In this document: positions 1 through 11,322 of the stretch, one piece after another
Position numbering within the stretch: position 1 is the stretch's first letter
Layout of the letters: each line of letters begins with the position of its first letter
Assembly: GCA_030562195.1 (NCBI GenBank)
Contig: JAUJPP010000003.1
Location: forward strand, 27,658,602-27,722,601
Direction: 5' to 3'
Length of the DNA: 64,000 nt
DNA from: Nipponacmea schrenckii
Taxonomy: Eukaryota; Mollusca; Gastropoda; Lottiidae
Program-made: the position numbers and the translations under genes
The notes under the pieces: model-generated
Told to the model about the DNA's origin: nothing
What the model saw: only the letters and a program-made list of their open reading frames with translations
The model's database searches: none

Positions 1-1626
1 TTTTTGAAAATTATTCAAATTAATATATATCATTGTCAATGTTTGTAAATATTTATGTTTTTACAAGAATAAAATATTTTTGGTATTTTTAATTTTTAGC
101 TTATTCATTTCTGCAATTCGTGTAAATTTTAAGTACATTTGAAAATGGTAAAGTTGCTACGAGGTCGTTAAAGTAATACAGTCGTCTAAATATTGAATAT
201 CGACTAGGCCATATCAATTAACTTGTAAAGTGTGAAGTATAGTTTAGATTTCTGATCAAATTGATTTAAAATTGTTAACTTGTTGCCGAGAATCAATCAT
301 CAAAACACAAGAAATCTTTCTGAATTTTAACCATTTAATTCTGCCAGTTTCCGGAAATTTCGTGCTTGTAAACTTTTAATCATGAAAGTCCGCTCCAGGG
401 AGTCATTATTTGTTTTTTTGGGATAAAATGTCACTTGGATAAACTGTGGAATGTCTTTTATGGAGCGGAAAACGAAGGGAGTTTAATATGTTAAAACTGT
501 GTATTTCATTAACTCCTGTATGTTTTTATATTTCGTTTATCTTTGAGTATTTTTATAACTATGGACTGTGCACTTTAATAATCCGTGTAAGTCTTGTTTT
601 TATAATTCGTTTCTCTTTGAATACTTTTATAAAACAGTTTAGACCTGTGTTGAAAATTACATAAAATGACAAAATTGCGTGTCGACTCTATCTATATACG
701 ATCATTTCTAACGCTATTAATAATTATTTCACACGTCACCAAGATAAAAACAGAGCAACAATACCACAATCAGAAAGAAACATCTCTAAAACAAATTGTC
801 ATCTGTACTTTTTTAGCGAACTGTTTTGTTTGTCACATACCATAACAAGCTTTCAAATTCGTTTGTTATTTACCTTAACGAGTGTGCAGTTTCGTTTTTC
901 ATTTGCCGTAACGAGCGTGTATCATCATCCATTAATTCTCTCAAACCATTGGTACTTTTATAAAAATAATAAATTGTTGTCTTTGTGCCTGCTCTTGTTT
1001 CTCCAATTTCTATCTTTGATCAAACGAATGTCTTTAATTTCTGACAAAAAAAAAAAAGAAAAAAAATTAATTTGAACTAGGGACAATCTTAATTTCCTTA
1101 AATCAACTATTTTAATTGCTTGTGTTGAGATTTCTGTTAATTTTGCGCCAACTTTATGTTGACGATTTTCTATTGAAATAACACCAAACCCTATCAGTGA
1201 ATTACAACCTGATTTTCATCCTTCCATTATTCCCTGCTTGTGATTGAAACTCCGAGTCTCATTGATTTTTTTCTTTCCAAAATAACCACCCAAGGTTTTC
1301 TTAAAAAATACCAATTTGAATTCGTGAATTTTTATGAGATGGGGAATTGTATTAAAATAAAAAAAAATGGCGGGTACATGTCTTCTTGGTTTAAAACTTA
1401 ATATAATAATACTTTCCAAATCCAGACCAAAAATTACTCAAAAATGGTCATGCAAAAACCCCAAAGTGAGGGAGGAATACGAAAAATTTGTATACAATCA
1501 TTATCATAAAATAATTTGGTGATCTGAGTCCATATATACATGTACTTCGTTAAAAAAAACGAATGTGTCCAGGTCAAAATAACTCGTACAACAGACTAAC
1601 TCTAAAACATGAGCAGAATCTTATCT
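1..1626. other. AT-rich non-coding stretch
   Basis: Only short frames without recognisable domains or convincing splice sites. An A-run with Lys-rich low-complexity sequence is near 1046-1070. Nothing else supported. Confidence 0.5.
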
Positions 1627-1627
1627 T

Positions 1628-1915
1628 TCAATTCACCTTTCGTGTTGCTGAAATATAACCTGTGGTTACTAGCTCATCTTCCGGTATGGCAATGATAGTT
1701 AAACTGTAGACCGGAAGTTCAAGTCCAGCCGGAAGTGGATGAGAGGTATGAACAGGAAAGGAATTTATTGGGTGGTCATTGGCAAAGTTGAGATCGGAAG
1801 TAAAGATTAGCATACTGTATAATCTGTCTTCGTTCGTCCACGATAATTCTACATTTCTTACAACTTCTTCAAAATCAAATAAAACACATTCAACGAAAGA
1901 GGAAGAGATGGCCAC
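1628..1915 (-). CDS. Coding-like fragment of unknown function, possibly one exon
   Basis: A 95-residue frame on the minus strand has a more protein-like composition than neighbouring chance frames, including the stretch HPLPAGLELPVYSLTIIAIP followed by EDELVTTGYISATRK. A plausible donor (GAAAG|gtgaat) on this strand would end the exon at 1637, just before the stop, so the last residues may be intronic. No domain is recognised. A sequence clearly related at the DNA level lies at 5229-5400, on the other side of the TRIM gene, but its frame is broken. It could equally be an old repeat fragment. Confidence that it is translated is low. Confidence 0.28.
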   Translation of the reverse strand: MAISSSFVECVLFDFEEVVRNVELSWTNEDRLYSMLIFTSDLNFANDHPINSFPVHTSHPLPAGLELPVYSLTIIAIPEDELVTTGYISATRKVN

Positions 1916-1926
1916 ATAACAATATT

Positions 1927-2269
1927 AGTCCTGGGGCTGAGAGGGGTCCTGTGTGCAATCATATGTCCCCTAATTTTGATTCTTTGGTCCTTGTTTTTTC
2001 AACCCGGAACTGAGTTTAATGGATTCCTCGACCCACAAAACATAGGGAAGGACGCCAAATTTATCACTCTAGGACAATTCCACATGAAATTATACCAAGA
2101 ATAATGATGTTTTAGCCATCTTGGACGCCATCTTGAATTACACCCTTATGCCCCACATCTGGAATGTCTACCCAAGGTTTTTTCAATCTCCTAGGGGTCC
2201 CCTACAAGGATCAAGAGTCAAAATTAGGGGACATATGATTGCAAACAGGACCCCCCTCAGCCCCAGACT
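1927..2269. mobile_element. Foldback MITE with ~57-bp terminal inverted repeats
   Basis: The left end (AGTCCTGGGGCTGAG...) and the reverse complement of the right end (AGTCTGGGGCTGAGG...) match over about 57 bases with few differences, including the shared block ATCATATGTCCCCTAATTTT. The ~230-base middle has no coding capacity. The structure fits a non-autonomous DNA transposon; no clean target duplication is visible, so the superfamily is unassigned. Confidence 0.8.
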
Positions 2270-2845
2270 TTATATACAATCAAAGGTATTGTTACATGTT
2301 TTCTAACCAAGAAACACTAAAGCCCTGTATCAGGGAATATCACAGGGTTGTATGTGAAGCTTCGGGTGATAGCCTGGCGCTAAGAGTAGTTCAAGTCACT
2401 TAGGTACAAGGTTTGGATATGATTTTACTTAAATATGAATCGTAGCCATATGTTTGCTATCATTTTTCATATGTAGATTTTATATCATATATTATTTAAT
2501 AAGTGAAAAAACAATATTAGTGCGACCTATATAACTATCTAATCTTCTATCTATATTAAACTACGATCTATCAGTAGATAAAGCATGTGACTAGATTATT
2601 CGTGGAAATTTACCTTCTGAGAATTATGTAGGAGCAGATAACGGGATTTTGTTTAAATTTGTTAACTTTCTATGGGAAGGTATCAGGGAGCCATTTCTTA
2701 GAAATCTATGTCTAAGATTTGATGTGATTATTTGCAGAAATCGTTCTTATTTTGAATCTCACATCTGAGTGGTTGGTGACCGTCAACAGATTATAACTTC
2801 TTCATCAAATATCTCCTGATAAACCATAAAATAAATCACACCTAC

Positions 2846-3115
2846 ATCTCTAGTGTGTGTTTATACCTGAATGCTCCATTTTAACCAGTGTGTTCATATT
2901 TAAAGGTTGGACATATCTCTAGTGTGTGTTTATATTTAAAGGTGTGACTTCCAACCAGGACGACTCAAGTGTGTTTATTAATATAGGTGTGACTTCCAAC
3001 CAACCAAGACATCTCTTGTGTGTGTTTATATTTAAAGGTGTGACTTCCAACCAGGACGACCCAAGTGTGTGTTTATATTTATACGCGTGAATTCCAACCA
3101 ACCAGGGCGTCTCTA
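2846..3115. repeat. ~60-bp tandem repeat immediately upstream of the TRIM gene
   Basis: About 4-5 degenerate units share GTGTGTTTATATTTAAAGG and GTGACTTCCAACCA. The array ends about 9 bases before the TRIM ATG, so it must form the 5' UTR and/or proximal promoter. Each unit carries a TATATTTAAA block that could act as a TATA-like element; that role is inferred. Confidence 0.85.
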
Positions 3116-3123
3116 AAAATAAA

Positions 3124-4362
3124 ATGGCCACACTTTCAATGGTTAACACCCGAGAATGTTCTCTCTGTTTTGAAAGTCTAAAGAATCACAAAGTATTACC
3201 ATGTGGTCATATATTTTGTTTAGGATGTATAGAACGATGTATTGGTGATAAAACAGTTACATTCCCCTGTCCAGTCTGTCAGCAGGATGTAAAGATTCCT
3301 GAAGGTGGTGCTAAGGCTTTTACTCCCTCCCCAACTCAACCGAAATGTCCCAACCACAATCAGAGGGAGGTGGATTATTACTGTAATAATTGTAATATAG
3401 GATTGTGTTTAAAGTGTATATTAGGACAACACAAAGAACACGAAACATTGGATATAGAAAGTGACGAAACACGGAATAAAGCCATAGAAAAACTTGAACG
3501 CTCTCAAAAAATCATCAAAAACAGAATCAAAAACTTGGAGAAAACTCGCTCTACATTATTAGAATCACTTGAAGAACTCGAATCGTTGTGTGAAGATTCC
3601 TGTACTAAAGTGACTGAAAAAACTGAACAAATAGTTTCTGATGTAAGAAAAGGTTGTGAACAGATTGTTAAAGACATCAGAAATAATTTGGAAGAAAATA
3701 GAAGTAAATTAAAGGGTCAAGAAAAGAAGATTATAACTGAAATGAATTTATTAGAAAGTAATATGGAATCAAATATTTCAACTGAAACCACATTTACTAT
3801 TTTAAAATCATTGCCTCGCTTGTTAGAAATAGAAAAACTGGGTGAATGTAGGAAAGATTATAATCTGTGTGTACAGTATTTACAGTGGGTGGGGAAAGAT
3901 TTTAGTGTAGATATAGATCAGGTAGGGTCTGTTATTTCTAAATCATTTGTCAAACCAGCTTCGTATCAGTTTCATTTTGAGGTTAACAACATAGAGAAAA
4001 TTAGAATTGTGTATTACAATAACGACAAGTTTAGCAACAATAACCTGGTATGGGGTTGTGGTGTAGGAAGGTATAACGGTGGTTTTTGTGTTTATTTAAG
4101 ACTATTACCAGTTGACAATCCTAAACTAAACTATTGTACTATTGATTATCAAATCAGTTTGTTGAATACTGAAGATGACAGTAAAACTATTACTAGAAGA
4201 ATGATGAATAATAAATTAAAGAAAGGTGGCGCGTGGAGTTGGTTTTGGAGCGTCCTACCCTGGTCTAGATTTAAAGATAAAAACAACGGGTTTTTGAATT
4301 CTTACGGTTGTTTTTTCATTCAATTCGATATCTCACAGATCAGGGAAATATCAATGAAGTAG
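3124..4362 (+). CDS. TRIM-family RING / B-box / coiled-coil E3 ubiquitin ligase with MATH-like C-terminus, single exon
   Basis: The 412-residue frame has a RING-HC finger with ligands C12, C15, C27, H29, C32, C35, C49 and C52. A type-2 B-box follows (C75, H78, C87, C90, C95, C98, H103, H106), then a Lys/Glu-rich predicted coiled coil at about residues 115-215. This order is the TRIM tripartite motif, which in the family supplies E2-dependent ubiquitin ligase activity and dimerisation. Residues 280-405 have no NHL or SPRY signature. The pattern of YYNN..F, NGGFCVYLRLL and a late NNGFLNSYG..FIQFDIS resembles a divergent MATH/TRAF domain, the arrangement of TRIM37; this part is inference. The first ATG (A at -3, G at +4) is preferred over a second Met at residue 6. 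No splice sites interrupt the frame, so it is probably an intronless, possibly retrocopied, member of an expanded invertebrate family. The substrate is unknown. Confidence 0.93.
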   Translation: MATLSMVNTRECSLCFESLKNHKVLPCGHIFCLGCIERCIGDKTVTFPCPVCQQDVKIPEGGAKAFTPSPTQPKCPNHNQREVDYYCNNCNIGLCLKCILGQHKEHETLDIESDETRNKAIEKLERSQKIIKNRIKNLEKTRSTLLESLEELESLCEDSCTKVTEKTEQIVSDVRKGCEQIVKDIRNNLEENRSKLKGQEKKIITEMNLLESNMESNISTETTFTILKSLPRLLEIEKLGECRKDYNLCVQYLQWVGKDFSVDIDQVGSVISKSFVKPASYQFHFEVNNIEKIRIVYYNNDKFSNNNLVWGCGVGRYNGGFCVYLRLLPVDNPKLNYCTIDYQISLLNTEDDSKTITRRMMNNKLKKGGAWSWFWSVLPWSRFKDKNNGFLNSYGCFFIQFDISQIREISMK

Positions 4363-4420
4363 TTAGTCAGAAAATTTACGAGAACGAATATTAAAACGTT
4401 TAATATTTTGTAACGAAGCA

Positions 4421-4426
4421 AATAAA
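4421..4426 (+). promoter_or_regulatory. Poly(A) signal of the TRIM gene
   Basis: A canonical AATAAA lies about 60 bases after the TAG stop of the TRIM frame, which suits a short 3' UTR. Seen directly; its use is inferred. Confidence 0.6.
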
Positions 4427-4663
4427 GTAGTGACATCCAAGCGAGTGGTCAGTGTTGTCACGATACCAACTTTTCTAGTATTCGTGTCAGAATCCCCCAA
4501 ATATCATCGATATGAACCCCAAAACTCAATAATAGGCAAACTGTATAATAACTGACAAAAGTATATTGTAAATTTGTCTTTCATCGTCAATATTTGTAAA
4601 TATTGATTTCCTGCATAAAGTAATATTTGTTAATATTTTAATTATTATAAATGTTATCAGAGA
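4427..4663. other. TRIM 3' flank, no further feature
   Basis: AT-rich sequence leading into the 26-bp array; nothing recognisable. Confidence 0.4.
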
Positions 4664-5054
4664 TATCAGATATTGTATTTGTAGCTCTATATCAGATATT
4701 GTATTTGTAGCTCTATATCAGATATTGTATTTGTAGCTCTATATCAGATATTGTATTTGTAGCTCTATATCAGATATTGTATTAGTAGCTCTATATCAGA
4801 TATTGTATTTGTAGCTCTATATCAGATATTGTATTTGTAGCTCTATATCAGATATTGTATTTGTAGCTCTATATCAGATATTGTATTAGTAGCTCTATAT
4901 CAGATATTGTATTGTAGCTCTTATCAGATATTGTATTTGTAGCTCTATATCAGATATTGTATTTGTAGCTCTATATCAGATAGTGTATTTGTAGCTCTAT
5001 ATCAGATATTGTATTTGTAGCTCTATATCAGATATTGTATTTGTAGCTCTATAT
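4664..5054. repeat. 26-bp minisatellite, about 15 copies
   Basis: Unit built from ATATCAGATATTGTATTTG plus TAGCTCT. Copies are nearly identical; a few carry T-to-A or single-base deletions, which suggests recent expansion. Confidence 0.95.
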
Positions 5055-5228
5055 GAGTGAAAGTGGCTTTAAACCTTTGAGATAATTTCTTGATTAAATC
5101 CTTATTTAGAATTTTAAAATTGTGGTCTTAATTCTACTATTATTCACCGAGGTCATAAAAGGAAAAAAAGGAAAAAAAGCCATAAACAGTCGGGTCGATT
5201 GAAGTCGTCATACCTTTATATTTATTGT

Positions 5229-5400
5229 TTGTGTTGCTTCAATAGACATCGTGGCTACTCGCTCCATTTCCGGTACATTAATCGTAGTCCGGAAGTGAAG
5301 CTCCAGGCCGGAAGTGGATGAGAGATGAGGACAGGAATATAATCAATTTGGAGGCTAGTAAAAAACTGACGTCGCGAGTAAACAACTTCTGACTTGTACA
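5229..5400 (-). pseudogene. Decayed relative of the 1628-1915 fragment
   Basis: The strand matches the 1640-1810 region through shared blocks such as ccggaagtggatgagag (5308-5324 versus 1730-1746), the paired CCGGAAGT motifs and the adjoining GTGTTGCTT/GTGTTGCTG block. Read on the minus strand, the frame of the first copy is lost to small length differences and a TAA near the second CCGGAAGT. Either a duplicated exon has decayed or both copies are pieces of an unrecognised repeat. Confidence 0.35.
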
Positions 5401-6769
5401 AAAAAAAACTGTTATTCACTAAATGTGATTTATTTCATTGAATTGTTCAGGAAACAAAGCGGCAAGGGTCTTTCAGCTTCTGCTGAGGCGATCAGTTAGA
5501 GTTAACAGTGAAACGTTAATTCATTTACTTTGCCAGGCATTATAATAAATCTTTCGGTTTTATCACCACAAACAAAACATTTTTTATACGCAACCAGCAG
5601 ACGTTAACTGATAAGGTGACCTCCAGGTCAGAAATCAATTTTTAACCAATAGGATCCTTTGACTTAGGGTGTCAAAGGTCAGACAAGATATTGACCAATC
5701 GTATGCTTGATTACATCTGAGGTTAACCAATCAGCATTGATCAATGGATGATAACACGCTATATTGTAAATAATAATTACAGACAAACAAGATGGCTATC
5801 GCCATTCCGTATTTGACAAATTCATCAATGAGAGTTATGACGTTAATTTTGGCGCGATTACCATTGAAAGGTTAAAGTTCAGACATTAACGGAATGGAGA
5901 ATTATTCAATGTTAAATAACCCTAGGCCTTTTTATTTTCGCAGTATTGACAAGTCGTTTGAGTTTTAATTCATAGCAACAGTCAAGACAGACATGCGGTT
6001 CTTCTAGTCAACTTTTAGCTGGCTTGAATAAGATTGAGGTTTAGGAAAAAACAGTAATGGGCTAAAGAACCTATATATAAATTTCTTATAGTGACTTTCT
6101 AATCTGACGAAGAAAATTTAAATATTTTAAAAATAATCAAGAACTGCTCAAAAAAAAATTGATATCAAGGTTTATAACGTTTCGCCTCACAGAAAAGAGT
6201 CTGTCCTAACCACGCCCCTCCCCACTCTCTACGCAACTCTCCCTCTGCGAAAAGTTGCGGTCCCTGTTTGGCCCCTTTTACCTGATATATCCTAGAAACA
6301 GCTAGGGGAGACCTAGAATCGTTTGTCTATTCGTTCGTCGTTCGTTTATAACTTTATAACTGAAACTGGTACTCTTCTGTACCTTATGGGCTAATGAAGA
6401 CAGTAAAACCAGTACAGGAGTACGGTGTGGTATAAATAGACTCGATTAAGAACCAAGTCGTGATTATATAAGAATAATAAAGAGTGTAGAAATAAAACAT
6501 CTGGTGATAATTCTACTAATAATATTATCTTTATATCTACTAAATATTACTTCCCGCCAATTCCTGTCTTCAGCAGACGATATTGACGTCATTTATTTTG
6601 ATTAATTTTGAGCTGTTCCAGATCCTGACGGGAAGGGGAGTTAACTGGGTTATTACCTGCTTAATTCGTATAATTAGTAACGATAAGGATGTAGTTCATG
6701 TGAGTGTAGGAGAAACGAAATGAGTTTTACGTCTTATTTTTTTCCAATTGGTCTTTTTCCTATTATTAT
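5401..6769. other. Non-coding stretch with a small dispersed-repeat fragment
   Basis: No supported gene. A fragment of the GGAGTTTTACGTC family (actcttctgtaccttatggg, then a tgaagacag block) is at about 6370-6420. The rest is unremarkable. Confidence 0.4.
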
Positions 6770-6975
6770 TAGTATTATTATAATTGGTCATACCATTGTA
6801 GAATCAGCCCGTTCACAGGACGGGATGGCTCTGGGGGCCTTAACTTTTTCCACGGTAACTCACCCATGGAACAAAACATAGATCCATCATTATTAAATGG
6901 CAGATTTAGTCCATCACAAGTTAAATGGACTTCATAACAGTTACCATGCCCATAGAGCAAATAAACTTAAACAAA
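6765..6975 (-). mobile_element. Possible retroelement 3' end, minus strand
   Basis: Read on the minus strand, a 60-codon frame ending NGLILQWYDQL runs straight into an ATT/TAA-type tail (aattataataatactaata). A coding-like frame followed by a short AT microsatellite tail is typical of LINE 3' ends. No reverse transcriptase motif is present, so this is tentative. Confidence 0.35.
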
Positions 6976-7420
6976 CTAAGGAATACACAAGTGCATGCGC
7001 CCGTCTCACTTTATGGCTGCTTGGAAATTTAAAAATACAAAGAACATTCCAGTGAAATGGTAATTTTAGTTACATTTTTTATAAAATGATCATAAATATG
7101 TTCCGCATGCCTCAATCATGCAAACTAAAAAAATATCACAACGTCTACCTAATTCGCAAAGTAAACTGGTATCCAGCTCCCCAATTTAAAGTAGATCCCC
7201 GATTGTTAGTCTTTTAATTACTGTTACACATTTTAAATCTGATTAAGAATGTCGTTATTTCTCATCATGCAAAGTCTAAATCACTTCATCACACAGTTAC
7301 CTCCCTTGACAAATAAACTTAAACAAAGCTTAAGGTATACAAGTAGATCCCCGATTGATGTCTTTATAGGCTGTTGGAACATTTAAATCTGATTAGAGAA
7401 ATTCCAGTTAATTATCTCCC
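6961..7420. repeat. Imperfect direct duplication
   Basis: Blocks such as AAGTAGATCCCCGATTG (about 7191 and 7343), TAAACTTAAACAAA and the later AAATCTGATTA recur in the same order, so a roughly 200-bp segment appears duplicated and diverged. No coding content. Confidence 0.5.
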
Positions 7421-7856
7421 TTGATTACAGCTTTCGACTAATCTCTCAAAATTATTTATAGCCTCAATTATCAACTCACACTTATCATCAATCTACATAA
7501 GTCAATTCAGCAAAATAATGGGACTGGTGATCCAGTCTACATTAACGTCAGTCTCGATTGTTAGATCTATTACTTACATGCATACAGAGTTTTTTGATTA
7601 GGTCAGTCTTGCTGATAGACTTAATTGTCCTGTGGTTTACTTACATGACTGTAATTAAGCAAACGTCAAATCATCCAGTTCGTAAAATCAATAGTCACCA
7701 TTACCGAACTTTCCACATTGCTAAAGTGTATTTTTTGTAGATCATCAGAAGTTGACCGTGTGATCAATTCTATGTGTTGATAGTCTTGATCATAGAATAC
7801 TTTACATACACGCTAACGATGAAGTCTATCATTTCTACATAGAGGGAGGAGGGGGG

Positions 7857-8058
7857 TGGACTGACGTGGAAAAAGCATCTAGACGTTAGGATGAGATGAT
7901 AAACCGAGGTCACGTGTGCTACAGACTGTACACTTTAAAGATCCCTCGACAGTTGGAGATCACAAATAATGGAGGCTTCATTGCACACGGCATGGCTGCG
8001 CCGTCTTCATTAGCCCATAAGATACAGAACAGTAGGATGTAAAACTCCATTTGATTTG
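7857..8058 (-). mobile_element. GGAGTTTTACGTC dispersed repeat, near-complete, minus strand
   Basis: In reverse complement it reads ...GGAGTTTTACATCCTACT..., TATGGGCTAATGAAGACGG, a GATCTTTAAAGTG block, GCACACGTGACCTCGGTTTA and TCATCC. The same order of blocks occurs at 12911, 14921, 41211 and 44571. There are no TIRs and no B-box, so the class (SINE-like or other) is undetermined. Confidence 0.75.
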
Positions 8059-8754
8059 AATGTAATTATATAAACATTTAAGTTTCTGAGGCATCTAGTG
8101 ATGAGCTCTAGATGTTTAGACTGACTGAGAGTGAAGTTGTGTATTATTACTTCAAACAGAAAATATAGAATTATTTCAAGTTGTTTTAACTTGGTGGTCG
8201 ACACGATACAGATTCTACTCACGTACTTTTACCATTTCAACCACACTAACTGGAAGCCTTTCTTTCAACTTGGCTTTATTCAGTCGACAGTCTTCTGTAG
8301 TTTATGAGCCTGAATAGTTTTTAATAAAATAGTAATTTCACACCAACTTATCTATTCATCTCCATTCTGATCACTCGACATTCTCAGTACAGACAATTTG
8401 GACCAGAATTTATTCCCATGAAGTTCATTCGTCTAGAGCAAAACCCTCGACCAATCAGAATAACAGTTTCAAGATGATTATGTAACGATAAAATGATGCT
8501 CAATAACATTGTTTTGGGAAATTTTAAATTTGGCTTAGAAAAAGTAAATCTTTATTCCTTTGTCACAAGTTTTTGTTAATAAGAAGTTTATTGGTTGAGA
8601 ACTAAACCCTCAGTCGGTCAGTGGCATATAATATGAATTGGCCTACGTTACAGTCGCCAATTTATGAATAGCAGCTTGGGAGAGTAACTGGGATGTCAAA
8701 ACCTGACAAGAGCTTGTAGAGGCTGACTAGTAGCTAGCTGAATGACCACAGTTG

Positions 8755-9035
8755 CCTCAAGTTGCGAAAAACGCAGTTGTCACAAGTAGCTGAAAAACGC
8801 AGTTGCCACAAGTAGCTGAAAAACGCAGTTGCACAAGTAGCTGAAAAACGCAGTTGCCACAAGTAGCTGAAAAACGCAGTTGCCACAAGTAGCTGAAAAA
8901 CGCAGTTGCCACAAGTAGCTGAAAAACGCAGTTGCACAAGTAGCTGAAAACGCAGTTGTCACAAGTAGCTGAAAAACGCAGTTGTCACAAGTAGCTGAAA
9001 AAGCAGTTGTCACAAGTAGCTGAAAAATAGCAGAT
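8755..9035. repeat. 26-bp minisatellite, about 11 copies
   Basis: Unit CACAAGTAGCTGAAAAACGC plus AGTTGC/T, with copies of 24-26 bp. Overlapping open frames on the minus strand (for example 8780-9061) are products of this repeat. Confidence 0.93.
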
Positions 9036-9892
9036 GCGACAAATAAGTATCTGGTTTTCAACTAATCTCAACCATGCATTTTATATGTCGCAGTATTACA
9101 CGTTCTAGAATAACATTCGAACTATCCGCAGTCACACTACACCAGGTTATATTTCATCATCATTCTTAATGACAGGGGCGATAACTGATAAAATATTCAC
9201 GTCCCGATGGTGGAGATGATTAAACTACGACGGTCCAGTGATTGATCATTCCATCCAGGATTTTTGTTTTTCTATAAAATATTTGATGAATGACGTCTGA
9301 AAGGGAGATAAATCTTTTAACGTAGTTTGAAAATCATAATGTCTTAAGTATTATAAACGTCCGTTTCATCAAAGAGTTATAAATAGCTTTGTCACAGACC
9401 TGATAAATACATAAATATAAGTATCTGTTTAACTAATTTGTATGATTTTTTGTCACAGATTTCACTTCTTCTTCATACTTATCTGATTAACCAGCCGGTT
9501 TACAGCACGGACAAACACGATTAATGACAACTTTAGTGAGGTAATTTCAAGGTACATGTTTCATTAAGCGAGAATTTTATCTGATAATATTATATAATAC
9601 TCAAACGGCAAAAATCAAGATTTGCCCTTTAACTAACCGTCTGGACCAATTTCTCAAGCAAGGTATTTTCGGATATACTTATAGTTAAAATAATGAATGC
9701 TATTAGGTAAAAGTAAAATTCGGACAGTTTCCGAAAAATCTATATTCATATAAATTCCATATAGAACATTAACTGAAAACTCAATATTGACCAGCCCAAA
9801 CTTAACGAATGAGAGAAAAAGGAGAGTATTGTGCCACAATACCTTTTTTTCACAAGTTGCTTTAACTAATACCCCTTCCCACTATAACTGTG
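9036..9892. other. Non-coding; fragment shared with other loci
   Basis: Positions 9331-9385 (gtttgaaaatcataatgtct ... gagttataaatag) match part of the MITE interior at 63150-63222. Nothing else supported. Confidence 0.45.
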
Positions 9893-10091
9893 TTTCCATT
9901 TAGAATTGTGAAGTAAAGCTAGCTTTAAAGCCAGATTTATTGCCGAACACGCTGTGTTTTCACTTAGTATATCTGGTAAAAATGAAGATTTTCGGTTTCC
10001 GAACCGTAATGGAACGGCAATTTAACAAGTGGAAACAAGAAAAGTTAGCTTAAAGCCGGCTTTTTGGCCAAGTGGAAACACGGTTTATAAC
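9893..10091. mobile_element. Small TIR element (GTGTTTCCA termini)
   Basis: The ends TGTGTTTCCATTTA and, in reverse complement, CGTGTTTCCACTTGG form an imperfect inverted repeat that extends inward through GCTTTAAAGCC/GGCTTTAAGC blocks. TATAAC flanks both sides (9893-9898 and 10086-10091) as a possible target duplication. Size near 190 bp and no coding capacity fit a hAT-like MITE, though the duplication is shorter than the usual 8 bp. Confidence 0.6.
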
Positions 10092-11322
10092 ACCCCTTCC
10101 ATATATAATCCTTATAACACAGGGAGAAATAATTACTATTATTGTTAGTATCAGCTAACCCCTCCCCTACAAGACAGGGGCAAATAATTGAGTTACAACT
10201 ACTGTTTTAACGATCCCTCCCTCCCCCCTCTCTCCTCCGTTCCTATTTCTCATATGTACGCCATTACTGTTTCAAGTGCTAGAATCCCCGAACCCCTCCA
10301 CCCCCCCCCTCCTCATTTAACACGATGTGATGTAATTTAATGCGTCCTAATCATTACAGTGATAATCCTGTGATTAGTAGAGCTAAGTTGACAATGATCA
10401 TGTAGAATATTAAAGTAGAATTTAAGTAGACAGATATTGATGGTAAAGTGATATCCAATATGACATATTCTGCTAATATCTCCTCGTTATAATGGTATAA
10501 TGATACATATTATTTATAAGCTTATGTTATGTTGGTATTGATGGTTAGATGGTTGAAGAGAACATAGTCTCATAAAAGCACTGGCCTAGGTCACAAAGTA
10601 AAGATTTATGATAAAACAAGGTGCAAGTTAAAGGTTAGGATAATTAGATGAGTAAGTAATGGATGTCTGAAATATTGTCTATAATCGTATCATTTCTTCA
10701 ACTGAAATAGCTGAAAATATAATAATTAATTTTCTTCTGATGTGTCATTTGTATGTTATACCATAATGTCGCCAATTTCGTTTGAGCTTTTCGTTGTGTA
10801 AACGGGTGGGCGTATATTAACTGTTGTATAGATCGTTTTAATCCAAGTTATAGCACGATTTACTCTATAAATGTATACAGAGAGAAGAGGGACATTCAGC
10901 ATGTGCTAGAACAAACAAAATAAAATAAACAGCATTCATATTATCATTGTGTACATGTCCTGATGAGAATTGTTTATCTGAAATACATATCGACCAACAT
11001 GAGATGAGTTCCAGATAGATATAATTATTACTTCAATACACGTGACATGTAGAACATCAAACTCAGACCAACTACAGCGATCTTGACATATTTCTAATTA
11101 CAAATCTAATGTACGTCTGGCTAATAGTGTTTTTAATTATTCATAGTCGTCATTATCAAGCTAAATACTCAATGCTTGAATTAACAGTGGTAATGAATGA
11201 CTTGATAACGACGTCTTCAATTATTCATAGCTTCGTTTATCAAGTTATCTATAATTAGAGCCCGAATGAGATACGAAGATGATGTATAATTTGCAGTTTA
11301 TTGGCTCTTATTAAATAGAACA
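10092..11322. other. Non-coding; pyrimidine-rich tract near 10210-10315
   Basis: C/T-rich runs, including a run of nine or more C near 10301, stand out on the + strand. No gene recognised. Positions 11145-11220 contain a short inverted match around CGTCATTATCAAG. Confidence 0.4.

Noticed and set aside
446..1075. Two frames of 72 and 81 codons
   Set aside because: Phe/Ile/Leu-rich low-complexity translation of AT-rich DNA with no domain or splice context.
8734..9061. Overlapping Cys/Phe-rich minus-strand frames
   Set aside because: Three staggered frames through the same 26-bp repeat.
10950..11000. Possible hammerhead ribozyme (CCTGATGAG ... CTGAAA)
   Set aside because: CTGATGA and GAAA are present, but the intervening stem II does not pair beyond a wobble and the outer stems are not formed.
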